This document shows positions 51,026 to 59,646 of a stretch of DNA of 64,000 nucleotides, one piece after another. The notes beneath the pieces were generated by a model. That model was not told the DNA's origin. It made no database searches and saw only the letters and a list, made by a program, of their open reading frames with translations. Within the stretch, counting starts at the first letter, position 1; each line of letters starts with the position of its first letter. The stretch comes from Actinomycetes bacterium. GTDB taxonomy: Bacteria; Actinomycetota; Acidimicrobiia; Acidimicrobiales; Microtrichaceae. The translations under genes were made by a program, and so were the position numbers. The stretch is from assembly GCA_029782335.1 (NCBI GenBank), contig JAKOVA010000264.1, positions 1-64,000 on the forward strand. Direction: 5' to 3'.

Positions 51026-51065
51026 TCTGACCGTTAACGGAGGTCCGGTGAGGCCTCCACGGACC
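51026..51065 (+). promoter_or_regulatory. PyrR-binding RNA leader element upstream of pyrR
   Basis: The core at 51042-51065 reads GGTCCGGTGAGGCC (matching the PyrR consensus with GTCC, GTGAGG) then TCCACGGACC. GGTCC (51042-51046) can pair with GGACC (51061-51065). An overlapping GGAGG (51039-51043) can instead pair with CCTCC (51054-51058), giving exclusive folds. The element ends 14 nt before the pyrR ATG, so bound PyrR would block ribosome entry, as known for mycobacterial pyrR. Upstream TCTGACCGT is shared with the carA leader. Confidence 0.72.
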
Positions 51066-51078
51066 ATGAGGTGGCCGG

Positions 51079-51645
51079 ATGGCCGAGCGTGAGCGCAGAG
51101 GATCCCCGCCCTACGGCGGAAATTTCGTCGCCCACAGCCGCATCATGGACCACAACGATCTGTACCGGGCGATCCGCCGGATGGCCCATGAGATTCTCGA
51201 GCGCAACCACGGCCTGGAGTCGCTCTCGATCGTTGGGTTGCAGACCGGCGGCGTGCCGATCGCACAGGCGATCGCGGACGAGATCGCCGACATCGAGGGC
51301 ACGGTGCTGCCCGTGGGCACCCTCGATGTCGCGTTCTACCGCGACGACATCGGGCTTCGGCCGGTGCTGCCCGAGGAGGTCACCAACATCCCCTTCGAGA
51401 TCGACGGGCGGACGATCGTGTTGGTGGACGACGTGCTCTTCACCGGGCGCACCATTCGCGCCGCCCTCGACGCGCTCGGTGACTACGGCCGGCCGCGTGC
51501 GGTGCAGCTGGCCGTCATGATCGACCGTGGTCACCGCGAGCTGCCGATCCGGCCCGACTACGTGGGCAAGAACCTTCCGACCCGGCGCGACGAACTCGTC
51601 AACGTCCACGCCGAAGGCGTCGATCTCGGGGAGATGGTGAAGTAG
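51079..51645 (+). CDS. pyrR: Bifunctional pyrimidine operon regulator/uracil phosphoribosyltransferase
   Basis: This 188-residue PRTase-fold protein binds pyr leader RNA when UMP is high. It has RRMAHEILERNHGLESLSIVGLQTGGVPIAQAIADEIAD, LDVAFYRDDIG and the PRPP loop TIVLVDDVLFTGRTIRAALDAL, then QLAVMIDRGHRELPIRPDYVGKNLPT. ATG 51079 gives an N-terminal extension of 22 residues before MDHNDLYRAIRR, similar to mycobacterial PyrR. This extension region also encodes a terminator-like hairpin (51106-51119). ATG 51145 is the alternative but has no ribosome site. It overlaps pyrB by 1 bp. Confidence 0.93.
   Translation: MAERERRGSPPYGGNFVAHSRIMDHNDLYRAIRRMAHEILERNHGLESLSIVGLQTGGVPIAQAIADEIADIEGTVLPVGTLDVAFYRDDIGLRPVLPEEVTNIPFEIDGRTIVLVDDVLFTGRTIRAALDALGDYGRPRAVQLAVMIDRGHRELPIRPDYVGKNLPTRRDELVNVHAEGVDLGEMVK
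51106..51126 (+). terminator. Intragenic terminator-like hairpin in the pyrR 5' coding region
   Basis: CCGCC-CTAC-GGCGG forms a 5-bp stem with a 4-nt loop, followed by AAATTTC. It begins 27 nt after the start codon, the same spacing as at carA. The T-run is weak, so termination strength is doubtful. Confidence 0.42.
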
Positions 51646-52580
51646 TGGCCAACCTCCTGTCGATCGCGGATCTCCCTCGCGACGACATCGAATCGATTCT
51701 CGATCTGACCGATCACTTCGCCGAGGTGAACCGTCGCCCGATCCCCAAGGTGCCTGCGTTGCGGGGCCGCACGGTCGTCTCGCTCTTCTACGAGGACTCC
51801 ACCCGGACTCGGCTGAGCTTCGAGACCGCGGCGAAACGTCTCGGTGCCGACACGATGACCTTCACGGTCGGATCGTCATCGGTCAAGAAGGGGGAGTCGC
51901 TGCGCGACACCATCCAGACCATCGATGCGTTCGGCGTTCACGCCTTTGTCGTACGGCACAAGTCCTCCGGGGTTCCCCACCAGGTCACGCGTTGGACCGA
52001 CGCTGCGGTCGTCAACGCCGGCGACGGCTGGCATGAACACCCCACCCAGGCGCTGCTCGACACCTACACCATCCGTGAACGCTTCGGCGCGCTCGACGGG
52101 CGTCACATCGCGATCGTCGGCGACATCAACCACTCGCGCGTCGCCCGCAGCGACGTCGCCGCGTTCACCGCCCTCGGCGCCCGGGTCACGCTCGTCGGCC
52201 CACCGACCTTCCTGCCGCCCTCGCTCGTGGGCTGGCCGGTGGACGTCAGTTTCGATCTCGACGAGGTCATCGAGAGCCTCGACGTCTGTTACCTCCTTCG
52301 CATCCAACAGGAGCGAATCGACGAGGCCCTCATTCCGTCGTTGCGCGAGTACACCGCCGGCTACGGGTTGACCACCCGCCGCGCCGCTCGACTCCGAGAG
52401 GACGCACTCATCATGCACCCCGGGCCGATGAACCGGGGCGTGGAGATCGCCCCCGAAGTCGCCGACGAGCCACGATCGGTGATCACCCAGCAGGTTGCCA
52501 ACGGTGTGGCGGTTCGCATGGCGGTGTTGTTTCGCCTGTTGGGTTCCGAATCCCAGCTCGAGTCGATGGAGCAGCGATGA
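51645..52580 (+). CDS. pyrB: Aspartate carbamoyltransferase catalytic subunit
   Basis: This 311-residue enzyme condenses carbamoyl phosphate with aspartate. It has the carbamoyl-phosphate loop FYEDSTRTRLSFETAAKRLG, the mobile loop SSVKKGESLRDTIQT, HPTQALLDTYTI and HPGPMNRGVEI. There is no pyrI regulatory subunit. GTG 51645 shares a base with the pyrR stop, and its own stop overlaps pyrC, so pyrR-pyrB-pyrC is one unit under the leader above. Confidence 0.96.
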   Translation: MANLLSIADLPRDDIESILDLTDHFAEVNRRPIPKVPALRGRTVVSLFYEDSTRTRLSFETAAKRLGADTMTFTVGSSSVKKGESLRDTIQTIDAFGVHAFVVRHKSSGVPHQVTRWTDAAVVNAGDGWHEHPTQALLDTYTIRERFGALDGRHIAIVGDINHSRVARSDVAAFTALGARVTLVGPPTFLPPSLVGWPVDVSFDLDEVIESLDVCYLLRIQQERIDEALIPSLREYTAGYGLTTRRAARLREDALIMHPGPMNRGVEIAPEVADEPRSVITQQVANGVAVRMAVLFRLLGSESQLESMEQR

Positions 52581-53860
52581 GCGATCCTGTGGAGTTCGTG
52601 ATCCGGGGTGGCCGCATCGTCGACACCGACGGCGAACGCAGCGGCGACGTCGTCGTATCCGACGGGCGGATCGTCGCGGTCGGTCCGGACCTGCGCGCGG
52701 ATCGGGTGCTCGACGCCGGCGGCTGCGTCGTGGCTCCGGGATTCGTCGACCTGCACACGCATCTCCGTCAACCCGGCAAGGAGGAGGCGGAGACGATCGA
52801 GACCGGCTCGCGGGCCGCCGCGCTCGGGGGCTTCACGTGCGTGGTCGCGATGCCGAACACGACGCCTGCGATCGATTCGGCGGCGGTCGTTCGCGAAGTG
52901 CAGCACCTCGCCGCGACCGCGCTCTGTGAGGTCGTCGTTTCCGGTGCGATCACGGTGGGCCGCGCCGGTGAAGCACTGTCGCCCATGGCCGAGATGGCGC
53001 AGCTCGGCGTGCGGATCTTTACCGATGACGGCACCGGGGTGCAGGACGATCGTCTGATGCGACGGGCGTTCGAGTACGCCTCCGGTCTCGGGGTGACCCT
53101 GGCGCAGCACTGTGAGGTCACCTCGCTCAGCGAGGGCACGTGCATGCACGAGGGCGAATGGTCGGCTCGCCTCGGCCTCCCGGGTCAACCGTCCGAGGCG
53201 GAGGAACTGATGGTGATGCGCGACATCGCCCTCGCCCGGCTCACCGGCGGCCGGATCCACTTTCAGCACCTGTCGAGCGCAGGATCGGTCGCGATGGTCG
53301 CCGCCGCGAAGGCGGGTGGGTTGGCGGTCACCGCGGAGGCGACCCCGCACCACTTCACCCTGACCGACGCGGCGTGCGCCGGGTACGACCCGGTGTTCAA
53401 AGTGCACCCCCCGCTCCGTTCCAGCGGCGATCGCGACGCGGTGCGTGAGGGGCTGCGTGACGGGACGATCGATGCGATCGCCACCGATCACGCACCGCAT
53501 CCGATTCACGAGAAGGAACGTCCCTTCGACGAGGCACCGCCAGGGATGTTGGGCTTGGAGTACGCCCTGGCGCTCGCCATCACCGAACTGAACCTCGACG
53601 TTGCCGATCTGGTCGCGCTGCTCAGCAGCCGACCTGCGGCAATCGCCGGTGTCGGGGCCCGGCACGGCGGCCCGATCGTCGAGGGGGCGCCGGCGAACCT
53701 CGTGGTGTTCGATCCAGACGCGACGTGGACGATCGACGCGTCGGGCGGCGCGAGCCGGAGTTCGAACGTGCCCTACGTGGGACGCACGGTTCGAGGACGC
53801 GTACGACACACGGTGGCAGGAGGCGAGGCCGTGGTCATCGACGGAAACGCCCAGCGCTGA
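52577..53860 (+). CDS. pyrC: Dihydroorotase, class I
   Basis: This 427-residue amidohydrolase forms dihydroorotate. Metal-site motifs are FVDLHTHLRQPGKEEAETIETGSRAA, the conserved MPNTTP, QHCEV, HFQHLSSAGS and IATDHAPHP (catalytic Asp), so it should be active rather than a PyrB scaffold. The C-terminus with VPYVGRTVRGRVRHTVAGGEAV is typical. The stop is 19 bp before the second intergenic repeat block, and carA beyond it has its own promoter. Confidence 0.95.
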   Translation: MSDPVEFVIRGGRIVDTDGERSGDVVVSDGRIVAVGPDLRADRVLDAGGCVVAPGFVDLHTHLRQPGKEEAETIETGSRAAALGGFTCVVAMPNTTPAIDSAAVVREVQHLAATALCEVVVSGAITVGRAGEALSPMAEMAQLGVRIFTDDGTGVQDDRLMRRAFEYASGLGVTLAQHCEVTSLSEGTCMHEGEWSARLGLPGQPSEAEELMVMRDIALARLTGGRIHFQHLSSAGSVAMVAAAKAGGLAVTAEATPHHFTLTDAACAGYDPVFKVHPPLRSSGDRDAVREGLRDGTIDAIATDHAPHPIHEKERPFDEAPPGMLGLEYALALAITELNLDVADLVALLSSRPAAIAGVGARHGGPIVEGAPANLVVFDPDATWTIDASGGASRSSNVPYVGRTVRGRVRHTVAGGEAVVIDGNAQR

Positions 53861-53879
53861 GACGTCCGAACCCCACCCC

Positions 53880-53987
53880 GTCCTGAGCTCGCCACCCGTC
53901 CTGAGCTCGCCACCCGTCCTGAGCTCGCCACCCCTCCTGAGTTCGCCACCCCTCCTGAGTTCGCCACCCCTCCTGAGTTCGCCACCC
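53880..53987 (+). repeat. Six 18-bp direct repeats upstream of the second hairpin-G4 element
   Basis: GTCCTGAGCTCGCCACCC occurs three times (53880, 53898, 53916), followed by three copies of CTCCTGAGTTCGCCACCC (53934, 53952, 53970). The part CCTGAGTTCGCC resembles the hairpin arm CCTGAACTTGCGG that follows at 53990, so the repeats look like expanded arm sequences. Confidence 0.93.
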
Positions 53988-53989
53988 CT

Positions 53990-54071
53990 CCTGAACTTGC
54001 GGATGTTTTCGTCGTAGGGGGTCGGATTTCGACGCAGGTTGGGGGTAAGGGGGGAGGGGGTGGGGTTTGGG
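53990..54071 (+). repeat. Second locus of the hairpin plus G-quadruplex repeat
   Basis: One diverged copy of the 85-bp unit: 5' arm CTGAACTTGCG (53991-54001), middle GGATGTTTTCG, then GGGTCGGATTTCGACGCAGG with 3' arm CGCAGGTTGGG (54033-54043). The inner eight pairs of the stem are kept. The G-tract follows directly. As at 4.7 kb, it lies between the stop of the upstream gene and the promoter of the next. Confidence 0.85.
54041..54071 (+). other. G-quadruplex motif, second repeat locus
   Basis: GGGGG-TAA-GGGGGG-A-GGGGG-T-GGGG-TTT-GGG offers five G-runs, more than any copy at the first locus. It lies 33 bp before the carA -10 box. Confidence 0.75.
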
Positions 54072-54104
54072 TCGCTGACGTTCCGGGGTGGTGAACGCCA
54101 CTGA

Positions 54105-54110
54105 TAGGGT
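54105..54110 (+). promoter_or_regulatory. -10 box for the carA leader transcript
   Basis: TAGGGT lies about 20 nt before the PyrR-binding element, so RNA would start near 54117. Confidence 0.5.
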
Positions 54111-54115
54111 GTCGT

Positions 54116-54153
54116 TCTGACCGTGAAGCGGGTCCCGTGAGGCCCGTACGGAC
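54116..54153 (+). promoter_or_regulatory. PyrR-binding RNA leader element upstream of carA
   Basis: The core GGGTCCCGTGAGGCCC then GTACGGAC (54130-54153) matches the PyrR consensus and is a sister of the pyrR leader (shared TCTGACCGT, GTCC, GTGAGGCC, ACGGAC). GTCC (54132-54135 region) can pair with GGAC (54150-54153), and CGGG (54129-54132) can pair with CCCG (54043-type arm at 54143-54146), again as exclusive folds. It ends 14 nt before TTG 54168, directly in front of the ribosome site AGGAAGGA (54154-54161). Confidence 0.75.
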
Positions 54154-54167
54154 AGGAAGGACCTCCA

Positions 54168-55319
54168 TTGGCGCCTCTGCCACCGCTCGACTCGCCCCCT
54201 GACGGGGGCATTTTTCATGTTCGCCCGCAGATCCGTCCCGGGCTCCTCGTGCTCGCGGATGGCACCGAATTCGAGGGGGAACTGATCGGGGCCGACACCG
54301 TCGCGAGCGGCGAAGTCGTCTTCAACACGGTGATGACGGGCTACCAGGAGGTCATCTCCGACCCGTCCTACGCCGGCCAGATCATCACCTTCACCACCGC
54401 CCACCTCGGCAACTACGGGGTGACCGCGTCCGACAACGAATCCCGACGGCCCTTCTGCGCCGGAGTCGTGATCCGCGATCTTGCTCGGCGGCGGAGCAAC
54501 TGGCGGGCGAACGAGGACCTCGACGACTACCTCCGGCGCTGTGGCATCCCCGGGATCGCGGGTGTCGATACCCGCCGGCTGACCCGGCATCTCCGCACGG
54601 TCGGCTCGCTGCCGGGGGCATTCGGATCCGACGAAGCCGAGGTGCGCGCGGCAGCCCGGACCGCGATCGGGACCGACGGATGCGATCTCGTCACGGCGGT
54701 GACCACCGATGCCCCCTACCGATACGAGGGTGTCGAAGGGGTCACACGCCGCGTGGTCGCGGTTGACTGCGGCCTCAAGACCACGATCCTGCGCAACCTC
54801 TCGCAGATCGCCACGATCGAGGTCGTTCCCGCCGGAACCACGGCCACCGAGATCCTCGATCGCGGCGCCGACGGGCTGTTCATCTCCAACGGCCCGGGCG
54901 ACCCCTCCGCGGTGCCCGATCTCGTGGCAACCGTCGAGGAGCTCCTCGGCACGTTGCCGGTCTTCGGGATCTGCATGGGTCATCAGATGCTCGGCCAGGC
55001 GCTCGGGGCGCCCACCTTCAAGCTGCCGTTCGGGCACCACGGGGGGAACCACCCTGTCCGCGACCTCACCACGGGCAAGGTGGAGATCACGAGCCAGAAC
55101 CACAACTACTGCGTCGACGTCTCTGGCCTGTCGGGCGTCGAGGTCACCCACGTGAACCTCAACGACGGGACCCTCGAGGGGTTCCGTTGCACCGACATCG
55201 ACGCGTTCGCCGTGCAGTACCACCCTGAGGCCGGTCCCGGCCCCCACGACAGTCACTATCTGTTCCAGCGTTTCGCGGAACTGATGGACAACGCCGCAGC
55301 GACGAAGGCAGGTCGGTGA
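54168..55319 (+). CDS. carA: Carbamoyl-phosphate synthase small subunit (glutaminase)
   Basis: This subunit of 383 residues supplies ammonia from glutamine. It has the N-terminal domain [30 protein letters not shown], and a class I glutaminase domain with [14 protein letters not shown], the nucleophile [23 protein letters not shown] and [15 protein letters not shown] place the start at TTG 54168 because of the ribosome site AGGAAGGA and its fixed distance from the PyrR element. This adds 26 residues, encoding a terminator-like hairpin, before the conserved LLVLADG. The other in-frame choice, GTG 54249, falls inside the conserved first strand. Confidence 0.92.
   Translation: MAPLPPLDSPPDGGIFHVRPQIRPGLLVLADGTEFEGELIGADTVASGEVVFNTVMTGYQEVISDPSYAGQIITFTTAHLGNYGVTASDNESRRPFCAGVVIRDLARRRSNWRANEDLDDYLRRCGIPGIAGVDTRRLTRHLRTVGSLPGAFGSDEAEVRAAARTAIGTDGCDLVTAVTTDAPYRYEGVEGVTRRVVAVDCGLKTTILRNLSQIATIEVVPAGTTATEILDRGADGLFISNGPGDPSAVPDLVATVEELLGTLPVFGICMGHQMLGQALGAPTFKLPFGHHGGNHPVRDLTTGKVEITSQNHNYCVDVSGLSGVEVTHVNLNDGTLEGFRCTDIDAFAVQYHPEAGPGPHDSHYLFQRFAELMDNAAATKAGR
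54194..54215 (+). terminator. Intragenic intrinsic terminator in the carA 5' coding region
   Basis: GCCCCC-TGAC-GGGGGC is a perfect 6-bp GC stem with a 4-nt loop, followed by ATTTTT. It begins 26 nt inside carA. A ribosome translating codons 9-16 would prevent it from folding, so it should act only when translation is repressed. Confidence 0.68.
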
Positions 55320-58300
55320 TGCCCCGCCGTGACGACCTCGAATCGATTCTGCTGATCGGGTCCGGACCGATCGTCATCGGCCAGGCGTGCGAATTCGACT
55401 ACTCCGGAACCCAGGCGTGTCGCGTCCTTCGACAGGAGGGGTATCGGGTCATCCTCGCGAACTCGAACCCGGCGACGATCATGACCGACCCGGACTTCGC
55501 GGACGCCACCTATGTGGAGCCGCTCTCGGCGGATGTGCTCGAGCGGATTCTCGAGCGAGAGCGCCCCGACGCCGTCCTGCCAACCCTCGGTGGGCAGACC
55601 GCCCTCAACCTCGCGATGGAGCTTCACGAGAAGGGTCTCATCGGCGTGCCGGGGACGCCCGAGATGATCGGCGCGAACGCGGCGGCGATCGCGACTGCCG
55701 AGGATCGTGAGCAGTTCAAGAAGGCGATGGTCGGCATCGGCCTGTCGGTGCCGAACTCGGGCACGGCGCACAGCATGGACGAGGCCCGTGCCGTCGTTGC
55801 CGAGATCGGCCTCCCGGTCATCATCCGCCCCGCGTACATCCTGGGCGGCAAGGGGACCGGCATCGCGACCACCGTCGAGCAGTTCGAGCGGGTCGCGTCG
55901 GCAGGCCTTGCGGCGAGCCCGATCTCCGAGATCCTCATCGAGCAGTCCATCGCCGGGTGGAAGGAATACGAGCTGGAGGTCATGCGGGATCGCGTCGACA
56001 ACTGCGTGATCATCTGCTCGATCGAGAACGTGGACCCGATGGGTGTTCACACCGGTGACTCCATCACCGTCGCCCCGGCGCAGACCCTCTCCGACGTCGA
56101 GTACCAGGCGATGCGTGACGCCGCGTTCGCGTGCATCCGTCGTGTCGGGGTGGAGACCGGCGGCTCGAACGTCCAGTTCGCGGTCAACCCGACCAACGGT
56201 GACATGGTGGTCATCGAGATGAACCCGCGTGTCTCGCGGAGCTCCGCCCTCGCGTCGAAGGCGACGGGGTTCCCGATCGCGAAGATCGCGGCGCGGCTCG
56301 CGGTCGGCTACACGCTCGATGAGATCCCCAACGACATCACGTTGGTCCGCGATGAGGCGACGGGTGAGATCCTGCGCAGCACGCCGGCGAGCTTCGAACC
56401 GGCGATCGACTACGTCGTGACGAAGGTGCCGCGGTGGGCGTTCGAGAAGTTCCCCGGCACGTCGGGGGTTCTCGGCACCCAGATGCAGTCGGTGGGCGAG
56501 GTCATGTCGCTGGGGCGCACCTTCCCCGAGTCGCTCCAAAAGGCGCTCCGCTCGCTCGAAATCGGACGGCTGGGCCTCAACTGCGACCACGGCGAGTCCC
56601 CCTACGACGCGTTCGGTGACGACGAGTTGCTGGCGCGTTGCGCGGTCGCGACCCCCGAGCGGATCTTCCAGGTCGAGGCGGCCCTCCGTCGAGGCATCGA
56701 CCTCGAACGGGTCTTCGAGGCCACCATGATCGACCCCTGGTTCCTCGACCAGATGTCGATGATCAGCGAGGAACGTGAGGCACTCGTTTCGACCGGCCTC
56801 GACGGAATGGACCGCCGCAGCTGGCGCCGCGCCAAGCGACTCGGCTTCGGAGACGCGCAGCTCGCATGGCTGTGGGGTGTCGAGGAGGACGAGGTGCGCG
56901 CCGCTCGGCTCGCCGCGGGGGTCGCTCCCACCTACAAGACGGTCGACACGTGCGCGGCCGAGTTCGACGCCCGCACGCCCTACCACTACGCCACCTGGGA
57001 GGACGAGAGCGAGGTCGCTCCCTCGGCGAAGCGCAAGGTCATCATCTTGGGCTCCGGCCCAAACCGCATCGGACAGGGAATCGAGTTCGACTACGGATGC
57101 GTGCACGCGAGCTTCGCCCTCGCGGAGGCCGGGTTCGAGACGGTCATGGTGAACTGCAATCCCGAGACCGTCTCGACCGACTACGACACGTCCGCTCGCC
57201 TGTACTTCGAGCCGCTCACCTACGAAGACGTGATGTCGGTGATCGAGGCGGAGTCGGCAGCGGCAGCCGCTGCGGGTGGGGAGGTCGTGGGGCTCATCGT
57301 CTCCCTGGGTGGCCAGACCCCGCTGAAGTTGGCGAGCCGCCTGCCGCGGGAGCTCATCCTCGGGACCAGCCCCGACTCGATCGACCTGGCCGAGGACCGC
57401 GATCGTTGGAATGCGCTGTGCGCGCAACTTGAGATCCCCCAACCCGCCGGCGGAACGGCCACCGACGTCGCGGGAGCGCTCGAGATCACCGAGCGGATCG
57501 GGTATCCGGCGCTGGTGCGCCCGAGCTATGTGCTCGGTGGGCGGGCCATGGAGATCGTCTACGACGACGACGGGCTTCGTGCCGCAATCGCGAACCTCGC
57601 GGGTGCGGCCGGTATCGGAGCGGAGGGGGGACTGTCCGCGCAGCGTCCCGTCCTCGTCGACCGGTTCCTGGAGGACGCCACGGAAGTCGACGTCGACGCG
57701 ATCCGTGACGCGACCGGCGACGTGATCATCGGCGCGGTGATGGAACACGTCGAGGAAGCGGGGGTGCACTCCGGTGACTCCGCCTGCATCATTCCGCCGG
57801 TCAGCCTCTCCGCCGACACCGTGGCGGTGATCGAGGAGTACACGAAGCGGATCGCAGAAGCGCTCGACGTCCGGGGCCTCATCAACGTGCAGTTCGCGGT
57901 GAAGCGCGGCCCGGCGGGCGGCGGGCAGGTGTTCGTGATCGAGGCGAATCCACGGGCCAGCCGGACCGTCCCCTTCGTTGCGAAAGCGACCGGCGTTCCG
58001 CTCGTCAAGATCGCGGCGCGTGTTGCGTGCGGGGCGACGCTGGATGCGCTCCGTTCCGAGGGCCTGCTTCGACCGCCGGTCGACGGTGACCACTACGCCG
58101 TGAAGGAGGCGGTGCTTCCGTTCAACCGCTTCCCCGATTCGGACTCGCTGCTCGGGCCCGAGATGCGCTCCACCGGTGAGGTCATGGGAATCGACCTCAC
58201 CGTCGGCCAAGCGTTCGCGAAGTCGCAACTCGCGGCGGGTGACCGACTTCCCTCCGAAGGCACGGTCTTCATGTCGTTGGCGGATCGCGACAAGCCGCTC

Positions 58301-58696
58301 GGAACGCGCGCCGCGAAGGTCTTCTCCAAGCTGGGCCTCTCGATCATCGCGACCGAAGGCACGGCATCGTTTCTGCGCGAGGCAGGGGTGCCGGTCGAGG
58401 CGGTCGTCGCCAAGCTGTCCGACGACGAGGTCGGCGTGGTCGATCTCATCGCGAGCGGACGTGTGCAGCTCGTCGTGAATTCACCCCGGGGCCGCGGCCC
58501 GCGCGCCGACGGCGCGTACATCCGTGCTGAGGCAGGCCGCTACGGCGTGCCGTTGCTGACGACCGCATCGGCTGCGCTCGCCGCAGCGAACGGGATCGCC
58601 GAGACCGTCAGCCATGTGCTGTCGGTTCGCACGCTCCAGGAGTACCACCAGGGCGTCCACGCCACCGCGGCGGATGCGTCCGTCAACGCCGGCTGA
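55319..58696 (+). CDS. carB: Carbamoyl-phosphate synthase large subunit
   Basis: This 1125-residue synthetase contains two homologous ATP-grasp halves. The first has [51 protein letters not shown] and [26 protein letters not shown]. The second has [36 protein letters not shown] and [23 protein letters not shown]-terminal MGS-like allosteric domain (about 990-1100) follows. The length is a little over E. coli and like mycobacteria. It overlaps carA and abuts pyrD. Confidence 0.97.
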   Translation: MPRRDDLESILLIGSGPIVIGQACEFDYSGTQACRVLRQEGYRVILANSNPATIMTDPDFADATYVEPLSADVLERILERERPDAVLPTLGGQTALNLAMELHEKGLIGVPGTPEMIGANAAAIATAEDREQFKKAMVGIGLSVPNSGTAHSMDEARAVVAEIGLPVIIRPAYILGGKGTGIATTVEQFERVASAGLAASPISEILIEQSIAGWKEYELEVMRDRVDNCVIICSIENVDPMGVHTGDSITVAPAQTLSDVEYQAMRDAAFACIRRVGVETGGSNVQFAVNPTNGDMVVIEMNPRVSRSSALASKATGFPIAKIAARLAVGYTLDEIPNDITLVRDEATGEILRSTPASFEPAIDYVVTKVPRWAFEKFPGTSGVLGTQMQSVGEVMSLGRTFPESLQKALRSLEIGRLGLNCDHGESPYDAFGDDELLARCAVATPERIFQVEAALRRGIDLERVFEATMIDPWFLDQMSMISEEREALVSTGLDGMDRRSWRRAKRLGFGDAQLAWLWGVEEDEVRAARLAAGVAPTYKTVDTCAAEFDARTPYHYATWEDESEVAPSAKRKVIILGSGPNRIGQGIEFDYGCVHASFALAEAGFETVMVNCNPETVSTDYDTSARLYFEPLTYEDVMSVIEAESAAAAAAGGEVVGLIVSLGGQTPLKLASRLPRELILGTSPDSIDLAEDRDRWNALCAQLEIPQPAGGTATDVAGALEITERIGYPALVRPSYVLGGRAMEIVYDDDGLRAAIANLAGAAGIGAEGGLSAQRPVLVDRFLEDATEVDVDAIRDATGDVIIGAVMEHVEEAGVHSGDSACIIPPVSLSADTVAVIEEYTKRIAEALDVRGLINVQFAVKRGPAGGGQVFVIEANPRASRTVPFVAKATGVPLVKIAARVACGATLDALRSEGLLRPPVDGDHYAVKEAVLPFNRFPDSDSLLGPEMRSTGEVMGIDLTVGQAFAKSQLAAGDRLPSEGTVFMSLADRDKPLGTRAAKVFSKLGLSIIATEGTASFLREAGVPVEAVVAKLSDDEVGVVDLIASGRVQLVVNSPRGRGPRADGAYIRAEAGRYGVPLLTTASAALAAANGIAETVSHVLSVRTLQEYHQGVHATAADASVNAG

Positions 58697-59646
58697 TGCG
58701 TCGGTTACGGCGAGCCCGCTGGGATGAGACGGCGACGGTCGACTTGGCCGTCAGCGTCGGTTCCGTCGCCCTGCCGAACCCGGTGATGACGGCTTCGGGA
58801 ACCGCGGGCCACGGTGACGAGTTGGCGCGTTACGTCGATCTTTCGAGGCTCGGCGCCGTCGTGGTGAAGTCGCTTTCGGCCGAGGCGTGGGCGGGCAACC
58901 CAGCCCCTCGGGTCACCGAGGTCGCCGCGGGAATGATCAACAGCGTCGGTCTCGCCGGACCCGGCGTGGCGGCATGGGCCGCCGACGAGTTGCCCCGGCT
59001 CCACGCGGCGGGGGCTCGGGTGGTGGTGTCGATCTGGGGACGCAGCGTCGAACAGTACGAGGCGGCCGCGAGGATGTTGGCGGGAGTCGAGGGGATTCTC
59101 GCGGTCGAGGTCAACCTGTCGTGTCCGAATCTCGGACGTGCTCACACGATGTTCGCCCACGATCCGAACGCCACGGCGGAGGTCATCGAGGCCTGCGCCG
59201 TGGCCGGCATCCCACGTTGGGCGAAGCTGAGCCCCAACACCGACCGTCTGGTCGAGGTCGCCGGAGCCGCAGCGGCGGCTGGTGCCGAGGCAGTCACGCT
59301 GATCAACACCGTGATGGGAATGGTGATCGACGTGGAGACACGGCGAGCTCACCTTGGAGGTGGTGGCGGTGGCGTGTCGGGTCCGGCGATCCATCCGATC
59401 GCCGTTCGGGCTGTCTACGATTGCCGTTCGGCTCTGCCGGATCTGCCGATCATCGGGGTCGGTGGCGTCGCCGGAGGCCGTGACGCAATCGAGTTGATCA
59501 TGGCCGGAGCGAACGCCGTCCAGGTCGGTACCGCCGGCTTCGCCGACCCGACATCGGTGGAACGGGTTCTCGACGAGATCGAGAGCTGGTGCCGTCACCA
59601 CGGTGTCGCCGCCCTTGCCGAGCTACGAGGAGTTGCACATGTCTGA
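58696..59646 (+). CDS. pyrD: Dihydroorotate dehydrogenase, class 1B-like catalytic subunit
   Basis: This 316-residue FMN TIM barrel oxidises dihydroorotate. Class 1 features are the catalytic Cys in VEVNLSCPNLG and KSLSAEAWAGNPAPRVTEVAAGMINSVGLAGPGV, which reads like class 1B (NAD-linked, PyrK-dependent) rather than the quinone-linked class 2 of mycobacteria. PyrK, the FAD/FeS partner, is not present: carB ends in the first base of pyrD and pyrF overlaps its end. The electron acceptor is therefore unclear. Confidence 0.9.
   Translation: MRRLRRARWDETATVDLAVSVGSVALPNPVMTASGTAGHGDELARYVDLSRLGAVVVKSLSAEAWAGNPAPRVTEVAAGMINSVGLAGPGVAAWAADELPRLHAAGARVVVSIWGRSVEQYEAAARMLAGVEGILAVEVNLSCPNLGRAHTMFAHDPNATAEVIEACAVAGIPRWAKLSPNTDRLVEVAGAAAAAGAEAVTLINTVMGMVIDVETRRAHLGGGGGGVSGPAIHPIAVRAVYDCRSALPDLPIIGVGGVAGGRDAIELIMAGANAVQVGTAGFADPTSVERVLDEIESWCRHHGVAALAELRGVAHV

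Noticed and set aside
51066..51092. Leader peptide ORF (ATG AGG TGG ... TGA) overlapping the pyrR start
   Set aside because: It is only 8 codons, has no ribosome site of its own and shows no pattern that would link it to pyrimidines; chance is the simpler explanation.
52361..55256. Two large minus-strand frames (616 and 473 residues) over pyrC, the repeats and carA
   Set aside because: They are antisense shadows of strongly conserved genes, and the Gln/Glu/Gly/Trp-rich stretch is the translated 18-bp repeat.
55256..58228. 990-residue minus-strand open frame opposite carB
   Set aside because: Its sequence is low in complexity (Arg, Asp, Val, His) and mirrors carB codon bias, with no recognisable domain.
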